12,564 nt of DNA. Source: Defluviitaleaceae bacterium (lineage in GTDB: Bacteria > Bacillota > Clostridia > Lachnospirales > WRAA01). Of the stretch, positions 6,804-12,564 are shown in pieces (positions within the stretch are counted from its first letter, which is position 1; every line of letters starts with the position of its first letter). The notes under the pieces are model-generated. The model was not told where the DNA came from and did no database searches. It worked only from the letters and a program-made list of their open reading frames with translations. The position numbers and the translations under genes were made by a program. The stretch is from assembly GCA_009780445.1 (NCBI GenBank), contig WRAA01000031.1:1-12564 (forward strand), read 5' to 3'.

Positions 6804-7384
6804 CGCGGGATTATTGCCGGCTGCATTTGGCGGCCGGCGATGGCGTGGGTGGCCGCTTCGCCCAGCAGGGCCAGGTTGGCCAGCATACTTGCGGGCTTGC
6901 GGACGGGGTCGTCCTGACCGAACGGCACGAAGTAGATGTTCTTGGTGTTGTAGAGCTTCATAATGTTTTCGCCGTTCATGCTGAGCGCGTCGTTTGTGAA
7001 GATGGCCAGCAGGAGCGGCTTTTCGTTACGCAATGTGGCCTTGGCGGCCAGGAGCACGGGGGTGTCCCATATTCCGTTGGCCATCTTGCCGATTGTGTTG
7101 CCGGTTGCCGGCGCGATCACCATGATGTCGACCTGGTTCACCGGCCCGAAGGTCTCCGCGCCCGCGATGCTGTCGAATTCTCTGCGGCCGGCGATGCCGC
7201 GTATCTCGGCCAGGAATTCGTCTCTGTTGTGAAAGCGGGAGCTGTCCTCCCGCACCCTGTCTGACACGACGGGGTAGATGTCCGCACCCATGTCCTTCAG
7301 CTTGCGCATAACGTCCAGGATGTCGTTAAGCGTGCAGAACGAGGACGTAATGCCAAAGCCGACCTTCTTGCCTTCCAGCGTCAT
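6800..7384 (-). CDS. dpaB: Dipicolinate synthase subunit B
   Basis: A flavoprotein-like subunit (194 residues) of the enzyme that oxidises the lysine-pathway intermediate dihydrodipicolinate (or its hydrated precursor) to dipicolinic acid in the mother cell, for loading into the spore core. It begins LEGKKVGFGITSSFCTL, the flavoprotein nucleotide-binding opening of the SpoVFB family. The family hallmark APATGNTIGKMANGIWDTPV (91-110), followed by LLAAKATLRN and LLLAIFTNDAL (124-134), is clearly present. The start ATG at 7384 overlaps the dpaA stop in an ATGA junction (7381-7384), implying translational coupling. A longer in-frame reading from 7453 would overlap dpaA by about 70 nt and lacks family resemblance. 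The stop TAG lies at 6800-6802, inside the pyk stop region. Length is close to the family norm of about 195-200. Confidence 0.94.
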   Translation of the reverse strand: MTLEGKKVGFGITSSFCTLNDILDVMRKLKDMGADIYPVVSDRVREDSSRFHNRDEFLAEIRGIAGRREFDSIAGAETFGPVNQVDIMVIAPATGNTIGKMANGIWDTPVLLAAKATLRNEKPLLLAIFTNDALSMNGENIMKLYNTKNIYFVPFGQDDPVRKPASMLANLALLGEAATHAIAGRQMQPAIIPR

Positions 7385-8154
7385 AGCCTTTTCCCCCTTA
7401 ATACTTCGTAGACATACTTGCCAAGGATCTCGCCGGCTGTGCGCACGGCGCATTTTCCGGGCAGGCCGGGCAGCAGGGCGGAGCGGTTGTTCAGCCGCTT
7501 GGCGGCCTCCATGTCGAAGCCGTAGGGTTTGGAGGCGATATCGACGAACAACGCGCCGCCAAACGACGCGAGTTTTTCCTCCGTGAAAACTTGCGCGGGA
7601 ATGGTGTTGACAACCGCGTCGAAGCTTTGCTCCGTTGCTTCGCGAAGGTATAGTGGCAACACGCCGTCCTGCTCCGCTTCATCGGCCTTGCCTTGAGTGC
7701 GCACAAGGGCGTATACATCCGCGCCCAGTACTTTCAGCCGGCGCGAAAGATCTGCCCCGCATATTCCGTATCCCGCGACAAGCACGCGGCTGCCCGCAAG
7801 CGTCACATCGGTGTTCTGCACAAGGTAGGCTATCACGCCCTCCGACGTCGGCACGGCGTTTTCAAGCGCAACGCCCGTGTCGTCCATCATGGGGTGGTAC
7901 TCCAGCATGTGCAGGCGGCACATGTCGGCAATGTAGGCCTTGCGCACGCCTGAAAACACCGGCGCGCCCTGCCGCAGTCCGCTGAAAAACGTCGCGCCGT
8001 ACACCTCCTCGTCAACATCCTGCGCAAACGGCAGGATGGCAAAATCAAGCCGCCCCGGCCCGCCGCGCTCCCCGCGAAACCTTATGCCGCGCGCCTCCAA
8101 ATAGGCCTCGGTATAATCGTACCGCCGGTCGTCCTTCACAATAAGTCCTTGCAC
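7381..8154 (-). CDS. dpaA: Dipicolinate synthase subunit A (short N-terminal domain)
   Basis: The NAD(P)-binding partner of DpaB, 257 residues. The N-terminal part has VKDDRRYDYTEAYL (6-19), where relatives have a GGD-R motif. ILPF (40-43) and PVFSGVRKAY (65-74) follow. The Rossmann dinucleotide loop is VAGYGICG (126-133). NTIPAQVF (183-190), FVDIASKPYGFD (203-214) and PGLPGKCAVRTAGEIL (229-244) are family hallmarks. It is about 40 residues shorter than B. subtilis SpoVFA (297), mostly from a compact first domain; no frameshift is evident. I chose the GTG at 8154 because GGGAGG (8161-8166) lies 6 nt before it. The ATG at 8178 would place that RBS inside the gene and adds eight unmatched residues. 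It forms a two-gene operon with dpaB, without the lysine-pathway genes found beside it in Bacillus. Confidence 0.92.
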   Translation of the reverse strand: MQGLIVKDDRRYDYTEAYLEARGIRFRGERGGPGRLDFAILPFAQDVDEEVYGATFFSGLRQGAPVFSGVRKAYIADMCRLHMLEYHPMMDDTGVALENAVPTSEGVIAYLVQNTDVTLAGSRVLVAGYGICGADLSRRLKVLGADVYALVRTQGKADEAEQDGVLPLYLREATEQSFDAVVNTIPAQVFTEEKLASFGGALFVDIASKPYGFDMEAAKRLNNRSALLPGLPGKCAVRTAGEILGKYVYEVLRGKRL

Positions 8155-8160
8155 ATCGCG

Positions 8161-8166
8161 CCTCCC
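8161..8166 (-). promoter_or_regulatory. RBS that fixes the dpaA GTG start
   Basis: On the minus strand GGGAGG is followed by CGCGAT and then GTG (8154). The overlapping ATG one base earlier is out of frame, so GTG is the probable initiator. Confidence 0.75.
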
Positions 8167-8182
8167 TGTGCTGTACATAAGA

Positions 8183-8191
8183 CATACTATG
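8183..8191 (-). promoter_or_regulatory. Candidate sporulation-sigma -10 for dpaAB
   Basis: The minus strand reads CATAGTATG, close to the CATAnnnTA -10 of sigma-K (and partly to the sigma-E CATACAnT type). CACA lies 17 bp upstream as a possible -35. Transcription would start about 10 nt before the dpaA RBS. Known spoVF/dpaAB operons are under mother-cell sigma-K, so the position is sensible, but the motif is short and one base off. Confidence 0.3.
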
Positions 8192-8240
8192 CAGCAAGTC
8201 TCTGCCGGTGTGTCCGCAAACTTTTTTGGACGGTGATAAT

Positions 8241-8792
8241 TTGAGCAGAATTGTTGTTGTATACAGGTCTAAGTACGGCGCGACAGGGCAGTATGCCCGG
8301 TGGATTGCCGAGGCCCTCGACGCTCCGCTTGTTGAACACGCCGTTATGAAGCCGCACCGGATCAGCGACTACGACATTGTGATCTATGGCGGCGGGTTGT
8401 ACGCAGGCGGGATCAACGGGGTAGAGCTGGTTACGAAGAACCGGTGCAGGTCGCTTATCGTGTTTACGGTGGGGGTGGCGGTTCCGGAAGATACCGACTA
8501 CTCGGAAATTTTGGAAAAGGCCTTTTCTCCCGCGCAGATGGAGGCAACAAAGGTGTTCCACCTGCGCGGCGGGATCTCGTACAGCAAGTTGAGCTTTCTC
8601 CACAGAATGATGATGACGGCAATGAAGAAAATGATCGAGAAAACGCCCCCGGAGGGGCGTAAGAGTGAGGATGCCAGCGTTCTTGCGACATACGGGAAGG
8701 ACGTTGATTTTTCCGACAGGGCGAGTATTGAGCCGCTTGTGAAGTATGCCAAGCGGCTGGCAGGAGAGGGCTTGCCGAAAGGTTTACACTAG
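8241..8792 (+). CDS. Flavodoxin-domain protein
   Basis: A 183-residue cytosolic protein of the flavodoxin / HemG-like fold, expected to bind FMN and carry electrons. The opening strand and phosphate loop is RIVVVYRSKYGATGQYARWIAE (residues 3 onward), with the SKYGAT loop at 10-15. YDIVIYGGGLYAGGING (44-60) is the second FMN-contacting segment. The C-terminal part has GGISYSKLSFLHR and a Lys/Met-rich helix (120-135), typical of an uncharacterised Firmicutes group. I chose TTG at 8241 because it places the beta-strand at the N-terminus as in relatives; the RBS before it is weak (GGTGAT, only 3 nt away). A GTG at 8208 would add 11 residues and cannot be excluded. It is divergent from dpaA. Nearby nifJ makes an electron-transfer link conceivable but unproven. 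Confidence 0.85.
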   Translation: MSRIVVVYRSKYGATGQYARWIAEALDAPLVEHAVMKPHRISDYDIVIYGGGLYAGGINGVELVTKNRCRSLIVFTVGVAVPEDTDYSEILEKAFSPAQMEATKVFHLRGGISYSKLSFLHRMMMTAMKKMIEKTPPEGRKSEDASVLATYGKDVDFSDRASIEPLVKYAKRLAGEGLPKGLH

Positions 8793-9202
8793 CAATATCC
8801 GCAGATATCGCCGCTTCGCCGCATGAGGGAGCCTTGGGCGGCCTCGAAGCCAAGTTTTGCGAAGAAGCCGCGTACGTTGTCCGGCGGGTCGATGAACACT
8901 TCTTCGATGCCCATGTCGTAGACGCGGCGGATCAGGTAGCGCAGGAGGAAGTCTCCGAGTTTGTCGTTGCGCTCTTCGGGGATGACGGCCAGGTGGCTGA
9001 TCGTCCAGCGTGTGCCGTCAAAGTCTATTCGCCCCGTGCCGATGGGTTTGTCGCCGTTGTACATAATGGCGTGTATCGCGTCCTTGCTGTTTGCGAATAC
9101 GCCGGCTTCGTCGCCGCCCAGCTCGTCCACGAATACGGCGCGTTCTATCCGGGCGCACTGCGCCAACTCTTCCGCGCTGAATGCCTCTTTAAGTGTAAGC
9201 AT
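8789..9202 (-). CDS. GNAT family N-acetyltransferase
   Basis: A 137-residue single-domain GCN5-related acetyltransferase, expected to use acetyl-CoA. The core strand GTGRIDFDGTRWTISHLAVIPEERNDKLGDFLLRYLI (55 onward) carries motif A. The usual R/Q-x-x-G-x-G/A loop is degenerate here (RNDKLGD, 79-84), although the helix after it fits. RRVYDMGIEEVFIDPPDNVRGFFAKLGF (92-119) is motif B, with the Asn and the FFAKLGF strand end. The substrate is unknown. ATG at 9202 follows AAAGGAG (9211-9217) by 8 nt. A longer in-frame reading back to 9313 runs through two hairpins and is rejected. The gene has almost no room for its own promoter between the hairpin at 9224-9254 and the RBS, so it may depend on transcription from upstream. 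Its stop overlaps the flavodoxin gene's stop. Confidence 0.88.
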   Translation of the reverse strand: MLTLKEAFSAEELAQCARIERAVFVDELGGDEAGVFANSKDAIHAIMYNGDKPIGTGRIDFDGTRWTISHLAVIPEERNDKLGDFLLRYLIRRVYDMGIEEVFIDPPDNVRGFFAKLGFEAAQGSLMRRSGDICGYC

Positions 9203-9223
9203 GTGTATTGCTCCTTTGTATGA

Positions 9224-9254
9224 AAAGACCGCCGGATGGCTGCCGGCGGTCTTT
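9224..9254 (-). terminator. Strong hairpin between nifJ and the GNAT gene (terminator or attenuator)
   Basis: AAAGACCGCCGG (9224-9235) and its perfect 12-bp complement (9243-9254) enclose a 7-nt loop. On the minus strand the stem runs into TCTTTTC, the better U-run of the two directions, so it most likely terminates nifJ transcription. It ends only 6 nt before the GNAT ribosome binding site, so it also stands in the leader of any transcript reaching that gene. Confidence 0.75.
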
Positions 9255-9257
9255 GTG

Positions 9258-9357
9258 TACGGAAGCTCAGAAACATATTCCATCTGCTGTCGCCGAATTC
9301 CGCGGTGAAGCATCGCGGAATCGGCTCGACAGATGAAAATGTTTCCGGCGTTCCGTA
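9258..9357. repeat. 100-bp imperfect hairpin downstream of nifJ
   Basis: The left arm (9258-9304) and right arm (9314-9357) pair in blocks: TACGGAA, GAAACAT, CATCTG, GCCGA (one bulge) and ATTCCGCG, closing on GTGAAGCAT. A 5-nt unpaired block and three small bulges interrupt it. There is no U-run after it, so it is not a simple terminator. It may stabilise the nifJ 3' end, or be a decayed element of the inverted-repeat kind seen upstream of pfkA. Confidence 0.6.
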
Positions 9358-9384
9358 TATTTGTTGTGCGGAGTGATTAACGGT

Positions 9385-12300
9385 TTACCAAGGTTGTGCC
9401 AGTCTCTTGTAGACTTGCAGGCGTCTCTTGGCGTCCTCTTCGGCGGCGGCAAACAGTTTCTTCGCATCTTCGGGGAAGCCGAGAGCGAGGGAGGTGTAGC
9501 GCACTTCGCTCTGTATGAAGTCCTGGAAGCTGGCTGTCGGATCCTTTGAATCGAGGGTGAACGGGTTCTTGCCCTGTTCCTCAATGCGTGGGTCGAAGCG
9601 GTAGTTGTTCCAGTATCCGCACTCGAGAGCGCGCTTCGCTTCCAGCATGGAGTTGCCCATTCCGCCCGGTATACCGTGGGCGATACATGGGGAGTATGCG
9701 ATAACTATGGACGGCCCCGGATAGCTTTCGGCTTCGACAATGGCCTTGATAGCCTGGTTGTAGTCCGCGCCAAGGGCTACTTGGGCAACGTATACATAAC
9801 CATAGCTCATTGCCTGCACGCCGAGATCCTTCTTGCGGACCCTCATGCCGGAAGCGGCGAACTTAGCCACAGCCGCGGTTGGCGTAGCCTTGGAAGCCTG
9901 GCCGCCTGTGTTGGAATACACTTCGGTATCCATGACGAGTACGTTCACATCTTCGCCGGAAGCGATTACGTGATCCAGACCGCCGTAGCCAATGTCGTAA
10001 GCCCAGCCGTCGCCGCCCACGATCCAGAAGGACTTCTTCACGAGGTGATCCGCGTTTCTAAGGATGTGGTCTGCGATTTCGCGGGATTCGCCCGTGCATC
10101 CGCAGTTCTTGAGGCATTCTACCAGCTTGGCGGAGGCCGCCTTCGACTTTGCCGCGTCGTACATAGAGTCGATCCATTCGCCGGCGGCTGCCTTGCAAGC
10201 TGCGTCAGCGTCGATCTCCATCAGCCTTCTGAGCTTCAGCTCGAGACCCTTGCGCAGTTCGCGAACGCCAAGGTGCATACCGTAGCCGTATTCGGCGGTG
10301 TCCTCGAATAGCGAGTTTGCCCAGGCCGGGCCTTGACCCTTGTAGTTGACTGTGTATGGTGTGGACGGTGCCGACGCGCTCCAGATGGACGAGCAGCCGG
10401 TGGCGTTTGCGATGTACATTCTGTCGCCGTAAAGCTGTGTGAGCAGCTTGACGTACTGTGTTTCGCCGCAGCCGGCGCACGCGCCGGAGAATTGCAGCAG
10501 GGGCTGTTCAAACTGCGAACCCTTGACGGATTCCGGATTGCCCGGGTTTTCCTTCCGGGAAAGGCTTAGGCAGTAGTCCCAGTTTTCCATTTCGTGCATC
10601 TGCGAAGCGATGGGCACCCAGCCGAGAGCCTTGTTGCCCTGCTTGCCCGGGCAGACCTGTACGCAGGCTCCGCAGCCGTTACAGTCGAGCGTGTCGAGCT
10701 GCATGGCAAACTCATATTCTTCGAAGCCCTTGCCGTTGGCCTTCATCTTCTTGAAGCCGTCCGGAGCCTTGGCGGATTCGTCGCTGTTAAGCAGGAACGG
10801 CCTGATGGAGGCGTGCGGGCAGATATAGGAGCAGAAGTTACACTGTATGCAGTTTTCGGGCTTCCACACGGGTACGTTTGTGGCGATACCGCGCTTTTCG
10901 TATTCCGACGTGCCTGTGGGGAAGGTTCCGTCCTCCCTGCCTACGAATGTGCTTACAGGCAGATTGTCGCCCTTCTGCGCGTTCATTACGAACACAACGT
11001 CCTTGATGAAGTCCGGCAGATCCGAAGCGGCGGGTTCTTCCGCGGAGATGCTTGCCCACGCGGCGGGAACGGGAACTTCCACAACGCGCTTAACGCCTTC
11101 GTCAACAGCGGCGTTGTTCATGTTGAGAACCTTCTCGCCCTTGCTGCCGTAGGAGTATTCGATCTCGTCCTTCATGTACTGCACGGCCTTGTCAATGGGG
11201 ATGATCTGCGCGATCTGGAAGAACGCGGCTTGAAGCACGGTGTTGATACGTCCGCCGAGGCCGAGTTCTTCGGCCACTTCGGTGGCGTTAACTGTGTATA
11301 GCTTGATCTTGCGCTCTGCAAGCTCCTTACGCATTTTGGCGGGCAGGTTGGTTTCAAGCTCTTCGGGAGACCACAACGTGTTCAGCAGGAATGTTCCGCC
11401 TGTCTTGAGATCCGCCAGCATGTCGTACTTGTCAACGTAGGACTGGTTGTGGCAGGCCACGAAGTCGGCGTTTTTCACAAGGTAGGACGAGTGGATGCGC
11501 TTCTTGCCGAAACGGAGGTGGCTTGTGGTGATGCCGCCGGACTTCTTGGAGTCATACGCGAAGTATGCCTGTGCGTACATGTCGGTGTTGTCGCCGATGA
11601 TCTTGATGGAGTTCTTGTTCGCGCCGACGGTGCCGTCCGCGCCAAGCCCCCAGAACTTGCAGCTATAGGTGCCTTCCGGCGTGGTGTCGATGTTTTCGCC
11701 GAGGGGAAGGCTGGTGTGCGTAACGTCGTCCACGATGCCCACAGTGAAGTTGTTCTTTGGTGCGTCCAGCCGGAGGTTCTCGTACACGGCCACAACCTGC
11801 GAAGGTGTTACGTCCTTGGAGCCAAGGCCGTAGCGTCCGCCTACGATTGTGGGGATCTCGCCCTTGCGGAAGAAGGCCGCGCAGGCTTCGAGGTAGAGAG
11901 GCTCGCCGATCGCGCCCGGTTCCTTGCATCTGTCGAGAACGCAGATCTTCTTGGCGGTCTTGGGAATCGCTTCAAGGAATTTGTCGGACACAAACGGCCT
12001 GAACAGATGCACGTTTACAAGGCCGACCTTCTCGCCCTTGGCGTTGAGATAGTCCACAACTTCCGTGGCGGAGTCGCACACAGAACCCATGGCGATGATA
12101 ACGCGGTCCGCGTCGGGCGCGCCGTAATAGTTGTAGAGCTTGTAGTCGCGGCCGAACTTCTTGTTTATTTCATCCATATAGTTTTCGACTATTTGCGGAA
12201 CTTCATCGTAGAACGGGTTGGCCGCTTCCTTCGCCTGGAAGAAGATGTCCGGGTTCTGGGCGGTGCCTCTGATAACGGGATGCTCCGGGTTCAGCGCGTT

Positions 12301-12564
12301 TCTGCGGAAGGCTTCAAGCGCTTCCATGTCGAGCAGGGGCGCGATGTCCTCGTTCTCCCATACTTCGATCTTCTGCACTTCCGCGGAAGTACGGAAGCCG
12401 TCGAAGAAGTGGAGGAACGGCAGGCGCGACCGGATGGCCGCAAGGTGCGATACCGCGCCGAGATCCAGACATTCCTGGACGTTGGACGACGACAGCATCA
12501 CGAAGCCTGTCTGGCGGCACGCCATAACGTCGGAGTGGTCGCCGAAGATCGAAAGGGCGTGGCC
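9385..12564 (-). CDS. nifJ: Pyruvate:ferredoxin (flavodoxin) oxidoreductase, 5' end outside the window
   Basis: It oxidises pyruvate with CoA to acetyl-CoA and CO2, passing electrons to ferredoxin or flavodoxin. 1059 residues plus a stop are present. The frame stays open through 12564 and begins GHALSIFGDHSDVM, so about 110-120 N-terminal residues are missing compared with the family's length of about 1170. The order is the rest of the pyruvate/TPP domain, the gamma domain (about 11160-11760), the EKR segment (EYEKRGIA near 10890), and a two-cluster ferredoxin domain with CIQCNFCSYICP (about 10820-10855) and CNGCGACVQVCP (about 10645-10680). Next come the proximal cluster cysteines in CAGCGE (about 10470), ATGCSS (about 10395) and SPCIAHG (about 9685). 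The TPP site GGDGWAYDIG and SNTGGQAS follow. All cluster ligands and the TPP motif are intact. The stop is TAA at 9385-9387. Monocistronic expression is likely, given the hairpin at 9224-9254. Confidence 0.97.
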   Translation of the reverse strand, partial: GHALSIFGDHSDVMACRQTGFVMLSSSNVQECLDLGAVSHLAAIRSRLPFLHFFDGFRTSAEVQKIEVWENEDIAPLLDMEALEAFRRNALNPEHPVIRGTAQNPDIFFQAKEAANPFYDEVPQIVENYMDEINKKFGRDYKLYNYYGAPDADRVIIAMGSVCDSATEVVDYLNAKGEKVGLVNVHLFRPFVSDKFLEAIPKTAKKICVLDRCKEPGAIGEPLYLEACAAFFRKGEIPTIVGGRYGLGSKDVTPSQVVAVYENLRLDAPKNNFTVGIVDDVTHTSLPLGENIDTTPEGTYSCKFWGLGADGTVGANKNSIKIIGDNTDMYAQAYFAYDSKKSGGITTSHLRFGKKRIHSSYLVKNADFVACHNQSYVDKYDMLADLKTGGTFLLNTLWSPEELETNLPAKMRKELAERKIKLYTVNATEVAEELGLGGRINTVLQAAFFQIAQIIPIDKAVQYMKDEIEYSYGSKGEKVLNMNNAAVDEGVKRVVEVPVPAAWASISAEEPAASDLPDFIKDVVFVMNAQKGDNLPVSTFVGREDGTFPTGTSEYEKRGIATNVPVWKPENCIQCNFCSYICPHASIRPFLLNSDESAKAPDGFKKMKANGKGFEEYEFAMQLDTLDCNGCGACVQVCPGKQGNKALGWVPIASQMHEMENWDYCLSLSRKENPGNPESVKGSQFEQPLLQFSGACAGCGETQYVKLLTQLYGDRMYIANATGCSSIWSASAPSTPYTVNYKGQGPAWANSLFEDTAEYGYGMHLGVRELRKGLELKLRRLMEIDADAACKAAAGEWIDSMYDAAKSKAASAKLVECLKNCGCTGESREIADHILRNADHLVKKSFWIVGGDGWAYDIGYGGLDHVIASGEDVNVLVMDTEVYSNTGGQASKATPTAAVAKFAASGMRVRKKDLGVQAMSYGYVYVAQVALGADYNQAIKAIVEAESYPGPSIVIAYSPCIAHGIPGGMGNSMLEAKRALECGYWNNYRFDPRIEEQGKNPFTLDSKDPTASFQDFIQSEVRYTSLALGFPEDAKKLFAAAEEDAKRRLQVYKRLAQPW

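Noticed and set aside
6816..6838. GCCGGC inverted repeat just after the pyk stop as a terminator
   Set aside because: The hexamer is self-complementary and lies in dpaB coding sequence. No U-run follows on either strand.
8208..8240. GTG start for the flavodoxin-domain gene
   Set aside because: It adds 11 residues before the first beta-strand and has no RBS. It is kept only as an alternative because the RBS at the TTG start is also weak.
9203..9313. In-frame extension of the GNAT gene to 9313
   Set aside because: It would translate through two stable hairpins and adds 37 residues without family resemblance. The ATG at 9202 has a good RBS.

Overview
The window reads as chromosomal DNA of a GC-rich, strictly anaerobic, spore-forming member of the Clostridia. 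The clues are a pyruvate:ferredoxin oxidoreductase, a dipicolinate synthase gene pair (spore-core dipicolinic acid), a clostridial pfkA-pyk glycolytic operon, a Firmicutes-type exported repeat protein, strong AGGAGG ribosome binding sites and frequent TTG/GTG starts. An Oscillospirales-like lineage is my guess from base composition and protein style; the sequence does not prove it.

Layout. Position 1-59 (minus) is the N-terminus of an ABC transporter ATPase that runs off the left edge. 231-3500 (minus) encodes a 1089-residue exported multidomain protein with a signal peptide, Asn/Gly-rich beta-repeat region, InlB-type repeats, Ig-like domain and C-terminal copper-amine-oxidase-N-like module. 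3501-4029 has no gene. It holds that protein's start signals, two inverted-repeat elements of 164 bp each (3590-3753 and 3831-3994), and between them a near-consensus sigma-A promoter (3785-3813) for the next operon. 4030-6803 (plus) is pfkA-pyk. 6800-8154 (minus) is dpaA-dpaB, meeting pyk tail to tail with overlapping stop codons. 8241-8792 (plus) is a flavodoxin-domain protein, divergent from dpaA. 8789-9202 (minus) is a GNAT acetyltransferase, again meeting its neighbour with overlapping stops. 9203-9384 holds a terminator-like hairpin and a 100-bp imperfect hairpin. 9385-12564 (minus) is nifJ (PFOR), lacking only its N-terminus beyond the right edge.

Functionally, pfkA, pyk and nifJ cover committed glycolysis, pyruvate formation and oxidation of pyruvate to acetyl-CoA with reduction of ferredoxin or flavodoxin. 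The flavodoxin-domain protein is a possible but unproven redox partner. dpaAB makes dipicolinate during sporulation and is probably switched separately.

The most unusual content is the pair of 164-bp hairpin elements. Their arms differ from one another, but both have internal copies of the same 9-mer and 8-mer. All nine arm-to-arm transitions across the two elements are of the kind that leaves G-U pairs in plus-strand RNA. The second element lies directly after the predicted pfkA transcription start, so it would form most of the glycolytic operon's 5' leader.
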